64,000 nt of DNA, from positions 8,058,538-8,122,537 of the forward strand of contig CP099850.1 of assembly GCA_030062745.1 (NCBI GenBank). Reading direction: 5' to 3'. This document shows positions 56,268 through 64,000 of the stretch, piece by piece. The DNA is from Capitulum mitella. Taxonomy: Eukaryota; Arthropoda; Thecostraca; Pollicipedomorpha; Pollicipedidae. How positions within the stretch are numbered: the stretch's first letter is position 1; the number at the start of each line of letters is the position of its first letter. Below the pieces are notes generated by a model that had not been told where the DNA came from, ran no database searches, and worked only from the letters and a program-made list of their open reading frames with translations. The position numbers were made by a program, and so were the translations under genes.

Positions 56268-56872
56268 CAATAAATATATATATGTGTGTATATATATAAA
56301 ATGATATGTCCAATCTCTTTCTGCCCTACAGATGATTTCCATGTAACAACATACCTGAAAGGGTGACAGATCAGTCTGGCCAAATTCAACCAGTTGGGTG
56401 TCAAGGATGTGGATATTTATTCATGCTACTGGATCTCTCTTTAGGCTCCCTTGCAGCTGTATTGATCCTTCGCCTTATCTGAGACCACCCAATCAGCACT
56501 GGGCAGAGGATGTTGCTGAGCTGGTGTCTAAATGCCTCAAGCAATGCAAATAAGACAGACTGGTCTGGATGCACAAATGGTGCAAAGGCCAGTGGAGTGG
56601 CAGTCAATAATCAGAGGTGGCAGTTCAGAACCATGACCAGAACAAGTCTGATGGCATGAATTTCAGTCTACATCATTGACACCTAACTCACTGAATTTGG
56701 CCTCACCATTACAAATACTTGGTATGGTGCAACAACAAGGCCAATCACAACTACACTGTACTCACGGTTCCCGGTGTATCTTTAAGGGCTCAATTTCAGT
56801 GACCTGGGCATCACAGCCAGGAAAGGTGGCCAGCAGCAGCAGAGCCCCAATGAGCAGAGCTTGCAGCTGCAT
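36201..56872 (-). CDS. Mcr: Macroglobulin complement-related protein, alpha-2-macroglobulin superfamily (gene span)
   Basis: Twenty-nine coding exons on the minus strand encode about 1,620 residues; Drosophila Mcr has about 1,760. Order: signal peptide, macroglobulin domains, an LDL-receptor class A module in the bait region, MG7, CUB, thioester-type alpha-toroid, CUB end, receptor-binding domain, a CEVCGSYQCPYCP cysteine cluster and a hydrophobic tail. The LDLa module plus the absent thioester (no CGEQ; the site reads TEASAFDFGANLW) point to Mcr (Tep6) rather than an active TEP or A2M. In flies Mcr acts at septate junctions and in clearance of microbes and dying cells. All junctions from exon 3 to the stop keep phase. 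Exon 2 carries an apparent +1 frameshift and its join to the signal exon is unresolved. Exon 5 has a GC donor. Confidence 0.9.
36603..36640. repeat. Perfect 15-bp hairpin inside a direct repeat
   Basis: GATAGAAAAAGGCAT and its exact complement flank an 8-base loop. On each side lies a related ~30-bp direct repeat (ATTAACC..CAACAGCACAC). In the last Mcr intron. Confidence 0.75.
36825..36933 (-). CDS. Mcr: Mcr exon 28 (receptor-binding domain)
   Basis: IPGNESLCFNYTIRRWFPVA to LLYEQYQP, matching the LCxxYTVxRWxPVANM...VYDYYxP end of the domain. Confidence 0.93.
37360..37558 (-). CDS. Mcr: Mcr exon 27 (receptor-binding domain)
   Basis: WLSLNESAQSGSAVLEIENP, TGYVLYQPDG to TTWFFDY. The acceptor giving VCAK-WLSLN is preferred over one 45 bases upstream because it keeps phase and the family spacing. 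Confidence 0.9.
38653..38849 (-). CDS. Mcr: Mcr exon 26 (CUB end, receptor-binding domain start)
   Basis: FENVWGHLNVIGNGAGQAVI, LDVNYGVD and NKSIGIVNVCAK, ending in phase 2. Confidence 0.92.
39273..39431 (-). CDS. Mcr: Mcr exon 25 (end of alpha-toroid, second CUB part)
   Basis: DSLVALRALVEYSYRARLRD to TLAKTRVLD, aligning with TQDTVVALQAL of the family. Confidence 0.93.
39737..39880 (-). CDS. Mcr: Mcr exon 24 (alpha-toroid)
   Basis: LYDTKAVETTAYALLVYLIR to WLNTMRMNDGGFITTT, the VETTAYALL and WLN...GGF signatures of the superfamily. Confidence 0.95.
40224..40318 (-). CDS. Mcr: Mcr exon 23 (alpha-toroid)
   Basis: GMIYWSPAPIETNRLTNENS to LLQPKLEQ, donor GTGCGT. The acceptor is cgtcctcag. Confidence 0.9.
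40793..40926 (-). CDS. Mcr: Mcr exon 22 (alpha-toroid)
   Basis: YLEKQLSSLTRPYEVAVVTY, ALTLANSGERDIAFNMLDSM, KRKV, ending in phase 1 at GTACGT. Confidence 0.92.
41223..41362 (-). CDS. Mcr: Mcr exon 21 (alpha-toroid)
   Basis: SSRPLDAVPLRNISLTAQAL to ANDAKIGAV, ending in phase 2. Its acceptor is the last copy of a 52-bp repeat. Confidence 0.9.
41363..41620 (-). repeat. 52-bp array of the Mcr exon 21 acceptor
   Basis: Five further copies of the junction lie upstream of the real one in the transcript. Each reads CTGTCCGCAG or CTGTCCGTAG then TCGTCSCGGCCGCTGGAC on the minus strand. Confidence 0.92.
41735..42090 (+). mobile_element. Interspersed repeat family A, copy in Mcr intron
   Basis: Same block order as the 15.3 kb copy, with an internal duplication of CTGCAAGCAAATGAC. 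Antisense to Mcr. Confidence 0.75.
42231..42420 (-). CDS. Mcr: Mcr exon 20 (alpha-toroid)
   Basis: LTSWVTRIFQEAKFQDWEN then AMAWLVGHQNNDTGAFFETE, matching WLTAFV... and WLxxxQxxxGxF of the family. Confidence 0.93.
42948..43215 (-). CDS. Mcr: Mcr exon 19 (start of thioester domain, thioester lost)
   Basis: GDVVGPVFPTGGPVSTDVLL is the usual lead-in. Where CGEQ should follow, the sequence reads RSTEASAFDFGANLWSLHYL, with no Cys or Gln pair. The rest aligns with the first helices of the alpha-toroid. Confidence 0.93.
43262..43440 (+). mobile_element. Interspersed repeat family A, truncated copy
   Basis: Contains GTGTACTCCAAAAGC, AAGCTACATTATAAGC and TTCTGCAAACAAATAAC but ends early and runs into repeat family C. 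Confidence 0.7.
43441..43590 (+). repeat. Repeat family C, copy 1
   Basis: Shares CACACAGGTGTACAGGCGG, AAAGCTCT, GAAGCGGGCACCAGA and GACGGGTCACTTCAAATG with 45885-46015. Unknown type. Confidence 0.7.
43883..44051 (-). CDS. Mcr: Mcr exon 18 (CUB)
   Basis: PEGVTINKHTSFLLDLKNR to VFDSPVGHVTVTG. The acceptor at 44053-44052 is chosen because LVE-PEG keeps phase and matches the LVEPEG motif of A2M proteins. Confidence 0.9.
44431..44562 (-). CDS. Mcr: Mcr exon 17 (MG7/CUB)
   Basis: LAPFSSVEVDIPIAPQIQKG to RQMLVE, donor GTCAGT. Confidence 0.9.
44895..45022 (-). repeat. Donor repeats after Mcr exon 16
   Basis: On the minus strand the real donor GTACGTTCTGGGCGGGGG is followed by GTACGTGCTGGGGGAGGG and a third weaker copy, so a second full-consensus donor lies about 37 bases downstream. 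Confidence 0.7.
45023..45253 (-). CDS. Mcr: Mcr exon 16 (MG7)
   Basis: YNTTTPFYMRMEMPSRCRRG, EQVAVRAVLTNNV and HQHLVP, the standard MG7 of the superfamily. Donor GTACGT is repeated downstream. Confidence 0.93.
45729..45847 (-). CDS. Mcr: Mcr exon 15 (linker to MG7)
   Basis: YKATEEIILRVPRQDALYFV to FGIIERPVV, phase 0 end at GTGAGT. Confidence 0.9.
45885..46015 (+). repeat. Repeat family C, copy 2
   Basis: About 125 bp closely matching 43455-43590 in the same orientation, in another Mcr intron. Confidence 0.7.
46257..46484 (-). CDS. Mcr: Mcr exon 14 (LDL-receptor class A module)
   Basis: NCNATDGLLPCLTTGCYRA then DRCDGRRSCVDGSDEHDC, with six cysteines and the calcium-binding DGSDE motif of LDLa, followed by DWIWRDVYI, the A2M-family WxW segment. 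LDLa at this position is characteristic of Mcr. Confidence 0.95.
46811..46868 (-). repeat. 16-bp repeat abutting the Mcr exon 13 donor
   Basis: GGTGCTCCGGACCGTT is repeated directly downstream of the GTGCGTC donor on the minus strand. Confidence 0.65.
46869..47035 (-). CDS. Mcr: Mcr exon 13 (MG6/bait region)
   Basis: SIHSVTRQFREGLHPDMVRY to FTDAEVPLLPSTAA. Donor GTGCGT is followed by a 16-base tandem repeat. Confidence 0.88.
47464..47651 (-). CDS. Mcr: Mcr exon 12 (MG6)
   Basis: VGLTLNQDKDHSKATVEAVC to SLYSFENST, ending in phase 2 at GTGAGC. Confidence 0.9.
47902..48102 (-). CDS. Mcr: Mcr exon 11 (MG5)
   Basis: VTSKGLLLYTNEDYMDEA through FKVVVYHVSAEGEVLSDAIS to ISGGS, donor GTGAGT. Confidence 0.92.
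48467..48613 (-). CDS. Mcr: Mcr exon 10 (MG5)
   Basis: ATATMELLPYHSPHERYISV to SSFKMERFGYV, donor GTGAGT. Confidence 0.9.
49071..49245 (-). CDS. Mcr: Mcr exon 9 (MG4/MG5)
   Basis: NATFSLGYLHEKYMVRLLD to FSFVMPARSARVTLTAQYED. It starts with one base completing Gly and ends in phase 0 at GTCAGT. Confidence 0.88.
49605..49795 (-). CDS. Mcr: Mcr exon 8 (MG4, Pro/Tyr-rich insert)
   Basis: VAVSYHDQQPLSADLLRR then a Ser/Thr- and Pro/Tyr-rich stretch ending ARAGDWTG (split codon). The acceptor is the last unit of a five-copy repeat in the intron. Confidence 0.88.
49796..50100 (-). repeat. Five-copy ~70-bp array of the Mcr exon 8 acceptor
   Basis: On the minus strand each unit has a CAG or TAG followed by GTGGCCGT, the exon start, then GGGGTC..TGTGTATTTGCTGTCC. 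The real junction is at 49797-49795. Confidence 0.9.
50734..50958 (-). CDS. Mcr: Mcr exon 7 (MG3/MG4)
   Basis: VAGPHRFRFPMAELVARV through NQTGYC to FKPGMPFDGV, the MG4 start signature. Donor GTACGT. Confidence 0.92.
51357..51545 (-). CDS. Mcr: Mcr exon 6 (MG3)
   Basis: VFVDMPMYFLTTDKYVEGTV to SSAYMQQTKW, phase 0 both ends, donor GTAACA. Confidence 0.9.
51822..52004 (-). CDS. Mcr: Mcr exon 5 (MG2, GC donor)
   Basis: It opens DPDGYVMRWWPSRPTN and ends VEKYYVPRYE, which must join VFVDMP of exon 6 as in the family's KF/YEVFVxMP. The intron therefore begins GCGAGT at 51821-51820. Confidence 0.92.
52546..52616 (-). CDS. Mcr: Mcr exon 4 (MG2)
   Basis: A short exon encoding CFRAILLTHRLRPFDDPVD to VYVL, the conserved start of MG2. 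Donor GTAAGG. Confidence 0.9.
52968..53136 (-). CDS. Mcr: Mcr exon 3 (MG1/MG2)
   Basis: VPTTSVVGNYQLRVEGNYPG to IQTSRPVYNGDQK, typical of the first macroglobulin domain and the start of the next (VYNGDQK resembles xYKPGQ). It ends in phase 1. Confidence 0.9.
53592..53773 (-). CDS. Mcr: Mcr exon 2 (MG1), with apparent frameshift
   Basis: It starts with the family motif RTYLVLAPS in one frame and continues as VRPGTVYRVLVDIL and LLRDGVQM in another. Between them, at about 53744-53749, there is one base too many. The donor is GTGGGC after a phase-0 end. A sequencing or assembly error is the simplest explanation. Confidence 0.7.
53822..53975 (-). repeat. ~66-bp tandem repeat upstream of Mcr exon 2
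   Basis: About 2.5 copies of CGGCCGGCAGCAGCAGCCGC flanked by GTCACGTCACGG-like sequence. Each copy carries a GTGCAG-CGGCTG acceptor-like motif on the minus strand. Confidence 0.75.
56212..56290. repeat. TA dinucleotide repeat
   Basis: Long run of TA with a few interruptions, 90 bp before the MITE. Confidence 0.9.
56378..56702. mobile_element. MITE, family B, copy 2
   Basis: 325 bp with terminal inverted repeats GGCCAAATTCAACCAGTTGG ... CACTGAATTTGGCC. Full-length match to 21430-21755, same orientation, 100 bp from the Mcr signal-peptide exon. Confidence 0.85.
56804..56872 (-). CDS. Mcr: Mcr exon 1, signal peptide
   Basis: ATG at 56872-56870 opens MQLQALLIGALLLLATFPGC then DAQ and a GTCACT donor. 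It is 23 codons with an n-region, leucine-rich h-region and a plausible cleavage site before DAQ. It lies 3 kb upstream of exon 2 with no competing gene between. The assignment to Mcr is an inference from position and phase. Confidence 0.65.
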
Positions 56873-59164
56873 CTTCAAACTGATGGTAAGCAGGTCTGTA
56901 TTCCACCTTAAACGACACAGGCATCAAATTATTACAGCCCTGTCACAAATGCAGTGGATGAACTAAAACAGATACAGTGAGTTAGACCTGGGTGCACTGA
57001 AGAAGCTGAACTGCCCTTGAAAACACAGCCATGCCTACTAATGACAACCAAGTATGAGAAAAAGACATTATCAGCGTGCTAACGAATCTAAATGTGATCT
57101 TTTTCAGAACTGTAAAACTGCTGTTTCTTGATGTCACTTGTAAACAATGAGTCAGCACAGGGAAAAGAATGAGTGCCTTTGCTTAAATACAATTCCTTGG
57201 TATTTCATCACACCTTCATCAAGAGTAAATCCTACCACCTTTAAAGACAAGGACCTTTAAAGTCCTTTGCAGAGAGTGCTATGAGCAACTCCAGACCCAA
57301 AGCTAGTGGCAAGCATGCCTATCACTCTTGGGCACATCATGTAGGCTCTGCATACACTCTGGAGGAATGAAAGAAACACATACATGTGGGTGTGGGAAAG
57401 TTAGGGATGGGGCTGGGGCAAACCATTAAAAACTTAAATAACCACAACTTTTAAGATAATGAAATGATGATCTAGTGATTAAAAAAATCATTGCCTTAAC
57501 ACTCTGATAATACACATATTCTGCTGCTGGAAAGTTGTCTTAAGCAGTGGGCACATCCCTGCACACCCATGTCATAAGATGCACTCACATCAGAAGAAAA
57601 CTCCTGTAAAAATGTCTTATCAGGCAGGCAAATCCCTGCATACCCATGTTAAAAGATGTACTCACATCAGAAGAACATTCCTGTATAAATGCATATCAAC
57701 TTAGGTTGGAAGTCCTCCTCATAGCTGCACCATAAATGCATGCATACTTGGTTGACAGTGCTTGGATCCAACTAACACCTCTGCAGCACATCCCATTGGG
57801 GTAAACAACCTAAGGATTGTCTGCATAATGACTGGCAGCATACCTAGCAGCATAAGGGTATGCAAAAGTCTCTGAAGGCTCACCACCATATTTTAACTAG
57901 CAGATAATGGTCCTGCATTTTTCCACTTTCCCTCCTTTCACTTCAACAATGAGAACTAGACATATTATGCCAAAGTGCAAAAAGTACACCCAACAACTTC
58001 TGGAATATTTCACACAATAGTGGAACAATGGTTGCATACTGTACAGTCCATACCATGCTGATGCATGTCTGACTTAGGTCTGCATGGTCTAACCCAGCCC
58101 ATAACCATGCCTATCAAAATAATGTATCCGGGTGTCACCTGTGACATCACAGTCCTCAACCAATGGGAGGCCTATGTGGGCTAGCCATCAGCTGGTTAGC
58201 TGGTTTTGCTGGTAATGTTTGCTGACCTGCTGGCACTTTGTATTTGATTACATCATTAGAAGTAGTTTTACATTTTTGTGGATCCTTTTAGGCTGGCTTT
58301 GGCATGGGGTCAAAAACTGGTGGAGCTCTGAGGGCTGGGACAGTTGCAAGCATGTTTTAAGAGTGGGTGGCTCTGCCAGGCAAGAGCCTTGGCAAAATCC
58401 TATACTAGGCCTTGGGCAAGCTTGATGGAGGGTAGACCATACACAGCTATCAGTTTTAGGCCAGGCTACTGCTTCATGTGTTTGGCTTCTCTTGTATTTA
58501 TAATGCTTAATGCCAAAATAATGGAAGTGCTTGACTTAACACTACCCACATGTTGGATGAATGGTGACATGTCGCCTGTGACTTCTTGCATGCCATACGC
58601 TAATATGGCCCGACGGTTTTACCTGGACTTATGGGGCCTTGGGTCTAACCAAAAACATTCCTTGATTGTGAAAGTTTAAAAGCAATAAGTACAGCCTAGT
58701 GTTCCAAAGGAACACAAGGGAATCCTGGTGCTCTCGATACCTGACTCAGCGCCACTCCACCCGCTCTTGACGAAACAGTCATTAATGACTTATACGCATT
58801 ACAATTCATCCTATACGATCAAACACAAGGAATCATGAATGTCGTTTACCTGAAAAATCAGTTTCAGTTTCAAGCCGACCTCCTGTACCGCGCCCTCATC
58901 GTAGTTTAACGGCGTCGGTTTGAGCTGTTTCGGGGGTCGGGGGAATAAAAGAAAAGTTTCTTCATGCTACCCTCCCCTTCTAAGACTATATATTTATTTC
59001 CCAGATCTAAGTTTAGAAAGTAATAATTTTGCCGTAAGTGAAGAAATTTAAAACAAGAAAATGAAGATTTTATCGAAATAAAAAGGCTTTTTCTCACAAA
59101 ACTATCTTTCATAAATTTCATGACGTCAAATATATTTAGTCAAATCCACCCCATCGAAATCCAA

Positions 59165-59370
59165 TAAGGGTCTATATCACAATGTCCACAGATCGTCATG
59201 TCCAAGTGGTCATAATAGCCAATGCTCAGAAAGTCCATAGTTCATATCATCCAATGTTCGTACGATCCAATGCTTGTAACGTCCAAGGCTCACATCGTCC
59301 AAAGCTCATAACATCCAGGTCATAATACCCAAGGTTCATAGTGCCAAAAGCTCACATTGTCCAGTGGTCA
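59165..59370. repeat. Degenerate ~19-bp minisatellite
   Basis: About eleven units of the form CGTCCAAGGCTCATA with drifting bases. Confidence 0.8.
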
Positions 59371-59481
59371 AAACCAGGGCCTATTTTAAGGAAAAATGAC
59401 TGCGAGGGCAATTCTGCGAACGAGACGCATTGGCTGAGACCACCCCCCGGGCATCTGTGTTCTCCTTATTGAATTTTGTCC

Positions 59482-59484
<3 letters not shown>

Positions 59485-59527
<43 letters not shown>
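59485..59527. repeat. TA dinucleotide repeat
   Basis: Uninterrupted TA run of about 43 bases. Confidence 0.95.
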
Positions 59528-59531
<4 letters not shown>

Positions 59532-59879
59532 GGCGCATTACGATGAACGCTTCCACCGCGCTCTGTCATTAACTGATATGTCTTTTGGAGGAAATCATGT
59601 GTGCAAAATATGGCTTCGGTCCAGCACTCTTAAGCACTTTCACACGAAGACTGTATGTCGTTTGTGCTGGATTTTATTTTATTTCGATTAAATTCGCGCC
59701 GGTTTGTGTGCATACAGAGCCCATTAAATTCAAAGAACACCATTTCATTTATCCGCAGCAAGAACTCATTCTCCATGGACTTGTGATCCCTGGGAGATTC
59801 GCTCAAGGAGAGATGTGTCTGAAATGCCCCCAAACGTGTTTTGTGCTTCAGTTTTTTAAACCAAGCGCACGATATGCAT

Positions 59880-61135
59880 AAAATGCACATCGTAGTACTC
59901 CTTTTGACACACTGGATCGACAGACAATTCACATTCTGTCTCAGGTTTTAGGTCACTGGCCCTGTCGGCAGCAGTGTGGCTTAGGTGGGAATGATACTTC
60001 AGTCCTCTTAGTGGTCTCGGGGTTCTGGCGACGATGCTATTCCACGACTTGCAGCAGGTACTGCTTTTGCCCTTCATCCTTCGTCAGCACTTTGTTGTAT
60101 ACTTGCATAAGAGCCACAGCTCGTTCGGCGAAGTCGCTAACTACCGCGATCACGCACAGGACTTCCTTAGCGTCCGTGAAGCCAGGTGCTGTCTCCCAAT
60201 CAACGGGATCGGCGGCAAGGAAGTCCATGTTGTTGCCGTAGGCTTTCAGGTTGCCCACCGACTTTGCGGTAATGAAGTCGACGATGATCTTCCTGGGACA
60301 AGAACTTCCTTTTCTGCGAGATCCACCTGCGCTCGCTGGGAGGACTCTCCGATCCCTGTTCCTGGAGTGCCGCGATCATCCCCGTCTTCATCTCACACGG
60401 CACGCCCTCGTCGAAGAACGACACACCAGCCAGTTTTTCGCTGGGGTACCACAATAGGTGATTGTTATAATAAATCATATTTCGACTATAATGTCATAAT
60501 AGATAATAGGTGATCGGCAAACGACTTGGAGATCCCCTTCGAAATTTCAGCATTCACATTAGGCTTTGCAGAACGGCCAGGTCGTGCACGGAAGCGCTGA
60601 CCGCCGATGAAGAGCAGAACCGTGCACTGACGTACAAAACAACCATGAAAGAGACGAAGCGTTTGAGTGCTCCCAATTCACTGAGAGTCACGGAGAAATG
60701 ATGGCAAAGCAAGAAGATCTTGATCACGCAGATTATGCGCCCCATCCATCTGGCGCGATGGAACCATCTATCTGGCACGTTGGAGAGCACCTGGCTGGGG
60801 AACTTGATTTCCCGTGGAGGCTCTTGACCAAAGGGGATAATCGAGACCTCAAAGAACCAACGATAATCATCGCTAGGCTGGATTTCGGCGAGCTTCTCAC
60901 GGCAGAAGGCGACGAAACGATCATTGGAAGAGAAAAACGTCTCGGCCACTGCTGGCTCCAGGTCTTCATACACCATAGGTTCAAACTTGTTCCAATCAAT
61001 GAACCTCCATCTCTTCTTGAAGCTCTTGAAAAAGGAGATCGCGGTCCCGAGGACGGACCGAAGCGCGTGGAGAAAGCCGCCTCTGCCACCAGTTCGACGA
61101 TATGATGACGACAAGCAAAGTGCATAGGCCGTCAC
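59880..61135 (-). pseudogene. Decayed repeat-associated orphan protein gene
   Basis: Three open segments on the minus strand read as one protein: 61135-60554 (with NVPDRWFHRARWMGRIICVI), then after a possible short AT-rich intron with a ccccag acceptor, SEKLAGVSFFDEGVPCEMKT, and in another frame from about 60296, RKIIVDFITAKSVGNL, DPVDW and DFAERAVALMQVYN. From memory this resembles a multi-copy uncharacterised family in aquatic invertebrates, probably carried by a mobile element. I cannot name it. The frame change near 60296 suggests it is dead. Confidence 0.5.
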
Positions 61136-64000
61136 TCAAGCTTCTGTTGAAGAAGCGTGCCGATGGGCAGATCACATATAGTCAGTGTGCAATGGGCGAT
61201 GGTGATAGAAAGGTACTGTGACGTATTAATGGCAACCAAGTATAACCGTGCATCCCGGCTTTGACCGTTACGACTCCGACGATGCACGACTTGACTTTAG
61301 CCAGCATACCCTGTCATGAAGTGAAATTTTTTGTTCCCCGCACTCCATATAATGCTAGTTAACCAGTCATTACTGACAAACATTCGTTTCTGTACCTGTT
61401 CTGCGAGACTCAGGGAAGCGATGACCTGACGTAGGTTACATTTAAGAAGGATCCGTAAGTCGGCTGTGCGCAGGTTCATCTACCGGAACGGAAACCTGAA
61501 TGTTTATCATAAAGGTTTGAAAACTGCTTATTAATGTCTCTGCCTGGCTGCAGTTAACGCAGACAAAATACAATGCGTGAATAAATTTCACAGCATGACA
61601 CTCAGTCTCGCTCCGCTTTCCCAGTCTCGCTTGCCCTTCTTCATCCAAACCGACAGTTTGCCGTCCATGGTCCCCGTATAAAAGATATTGCCAGCTTTGC
61701 TTCCCCAGGAAATCAACTGACAGAAATATCAGCCAGCCGAATTACATGTACGGAGAGAAACATGAAGGGACGACCTTTCCAAAACTCGTTACGGAACGTC
61801 TCATCAAAGCGCTTCATAAAAGGGTCAAAGTATGTGGTACGATAGCTAACTCACAAAGACCGTCACGACGATGAAAGGAACATCGTGGTTCATACCTGCG
61901 CTGTGGCTGCCTCTGCGAAAATGGACAATATGAAGGAGGAATTGCAAACTGGGCAGCGGGTTGCAATGCAGTCCAACGGTTTCATGGAATTACGGACTTG
62001 ATTAAGGTCCTTTTGATGCTTAGGATTGGAGACTGGATTGCAATTTTTTGTAACAGAATGTTAATGATACTTGATAATGGCCACCATCCAGTAGGCACTG
62101 CTGGTGTTACTGCTCCTGCCCCATGGGCAGCAGCAGAAGGCGTGACTGAGTAGGTGTCACCGTGACGCTTTTCTGGACTGGACCGCAGCTGCTGCTGAGT
62201 TGTTCATTTTCTACCGTATTGTCAGTGCTGACCATGTCGTTTCAGGCTGATCCGCATGTCACCGATTGGCTCTTCGAGTCCTCTGGCCGCTGCGCATGAC
62301 TAATATGTTCAAAAGCTAGTCTTGGGCAAGAAGGTAAAAAAAGACACCCTTAATCCTAAAAGACAAGCAATGTTGGCATAAGGTTTAATTCAGCATCACC
62401 TTTGTCAGCTGTTCCAGAGGTTTCTTAAGAAGTCCCTTGCGTATGATACACATCCCTGCAACGGCTTGAGGGAGCGTCGGCCGGACGACAGAGGGTGGAT
62501 TTTCGCGTGTGTGCATAAGTCCGCCGAGGAGCAGTTGCAAGTAGGGAGGTGGTCGCGAGCCATTTGCACCAAAGCGTGCTGGGACGGTGCTTGTGCCATG
62601 TGTCGACCACACGTGTGTTCTGGTGTGTACTCGGGGAGTCTAACATGGATGAGTGGGCTGAGCCGTCCACAAAATATGTCTAATGGGCTGCGATTTCGTA
62701 CCCTTTGCCTCTAGTTAATCCTCCTCAGTTGTATGTGTGGATGTGACAAGCTACGGCCTGGATTGTTTTACACGCGGCACGCCAGGGGTGGAACTGTGGT
62801 AGGTGTACCTCAGGTATCCACGGACCCCCTTGTCACACGCTGGCCAGGCGCGTTACAAGGCGAAGGGTCTTAATCAACAGACGTCACCTCCGGGTGTAGC
62901 AACATTTACTCTTTAACCGCCTGCCACACGGTAGTTACTAGCAGCCGGGGTAGGGAATGAATGCTCATTCACCGTAGGACAGCCTCGGCACCCCGCACGA
63001 AGGAGAAAAGATAACTGATCTCTTGCATCCCATATATTTACAAATTTCAAGTTATAATTAAAGAAGTGCACAATCAACCTAAACATTCAAGGCGATACGT
63101 TCGATACAAATACACTTAGTCACGGTGTCTACATTCACGCAAGGGGAATCCCAACCCCAAAATCCTGAGACCCTCTTTGGCCTGACACCCACATGACCTA
63201 CCCCAAAGAAGCCACGGTGCGGAGTGCCCCGATGGCCGGGATTCTACCGCGGACACCGCCTGGCGGCCGCATTGCCGGGACACCGCCGTTGCCGCCCCCT
63301 GGTGGCCACACTGGCCGAGACTTTCACCCTCTAGCGGCGACGTTCCAGCGCTCCCGGCCGTACGAAGCCGCTCACGGAACCGTGGCCGGATCAGCTTTAC
63401 ATACATAAATACCCGTACTTGGGCGGACGGCTTAAATCCCCTTGCTCTGGTGTGGTGGAAACTAGTTCGGGTTACACACAATACAAATTAGAACGCGCAG
63501 TGTCGGATGATGAAAATTCGCATACAAGGTTCGCGATATTCGCTTCGCTCACTTTTTAAAGGTCCAAATCAGCGCGCAGCGGCAGTGCTAGGAGCAGCCA
63601 TATGCAGCCCTGAATTCTGGCGATCTATCGTGGGATCCAGCTGGCCGCCTTCAACCAATATGTAGCCCCCCACGATTTCACATCCCGAGTACAGGTACTG
63701 TGTCAGGCGCGGCAGCCTGATGGCCTGCGCCGCGGACGAGACGGGCATGTAGCTTCAACCGTCTATCCGCGAGCCCCAGCACTGCATTTAAGGCGACTCT
63801 CCCGTGCTGCTGCCCTCCGTTTGCAGCGGCAGCCACGGGCGTCGCTCTCCTAATTCGCGCAGCGGCACTGTTCCGTGAATCGGCACTGTTCCGCGCGGCG
63901 ACAGCACAAGGGCGATTTCTTGATGCGACCGGGTTCGATGTCCAAACGCAGGATCTGGCCCCGCCGTAGCCTTGCTCCCCTACGTCGGACGGTCGAGCCA
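61136..64000. other. Non-coding right flank
   Basis: No gene recognised. Moderate GC with normal CpG, turning GC-rich after 63200, where three CTCF-like motifs lie (63253-63342). The end may approach another gene's promoter. Confidence 0.45.

Larger units (their letters stand above)
53774..56803. other. Mcr intron 1
   Basis: About 3 kb with no recognised exon apart from repeats (53822-53975, a TA run at 56212-56290 and most of the MITE at 56378-56702). A small exon completing the N-terminal phase may be hidden here. Confidence 0.45.
56873..59879. other. Mcr upstream region, non-coding
   Basis: AT-rich and CpG-poor to about 58700; the Mcr promoter should lie here. A direct repeat of ~60 bp (CATCAGAAGAA...CTGTA) is visible around 57590-57680. 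After 59150 comes a minisatellite and a TA repeat. No gene recognised. Confidence 0.45.

Noticed and set aside
56117-56404. 95-codon frame with Ile/Tyr repeats
   Set aside because: It is the translation of the TA dinucleotide repeat.

Overview
This 64 kb window is nuclear DNA from an arthropod, most likely a crustacean. It has spliced genes with short introns, strongly GC-rich coding exons (many CGC/GCC/CTG codons) set in AT-richer introns, an arthropod-type BTB-zinc-finger gene with alternative last exons, and an LDLa-containing macroglobulin of the Mcr type. A barnacle-like genome would fit the compact, GC-rich exons, but the sequence alone does not fix the species. No prokaryotic, organellar or viral features were seen.

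Layout. 1-3.3 kb: non-coding sequence with a degenerate ~150-bp tandem repeat and a TIR-bounded element. 3.4-13.4 kb (+): a BTB gene whose three common exons (3375-3554, 4221-4427, 4832-4988) can splice to either of two large zinc-finger terminal exons (6911-9540 or 11420-13383). 14.2-17.5 kb (-): the C-terminal five exons of TXNDC15, with no recognised first exon. 18.5-19.0 kb: a dead mariner-type transposase. 21.4 kb: a MITE. 23.95-29.4 kb (+): a complete ten-exon CLPTM1L gene, with a polyA signal at 31519. 32.3-34.4 kb (+): a complete four-exon gene for mitochondrial ribosomal protein L13. 36.2-56.9 kb (-): a 29-exon macroglobulin complement-related gene (Mcr) of about 1,620 residues, with signal peptide, MG domains, LDLa, CUB, a thioester domain that has lost its thioester, receptor-binding domain and a hydrophobic C-terminal tail. 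59.9-61.1 kb (-): a decayed, repeat-associated orphan gene. 61.2-64 kb: non-coding, ending in a GC-rich stretch with three CTCF-like motifs.

The genes are functionally unrelated neighbours: a transcription regulator, an ER/ciliary thioredoxin-fold membrane protein, an ER lipid-scramblase-family membrane protein, a mitoribosome subunit, and an adhesion/clearance macroglobulin. Gene models were built by hand from splice signals and codon phase. Apart from noted uncertainties, phases close across all junctions of CLPTM1L and MRPL13 and from Mcr exon 3 to its stop.

The most unusual property is structural. At several introns of all five genes, the splice junction itself (intron end plus first exon bases, or the donor plus flank) has been tandemly duplicated into a small array of decoy splice sites. 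In three checked acceptor arrays the copies read into an in-frame TGA, and a fourth (BTB exon 4b) has one copy that does so. Secondary points are two GC-AG introns with the same GCGAGT donor, CpG-depleted AT-rich blocks over the 5' ends of the genes, and paralogous zinc-finger modules in the two alternative BTB exons.
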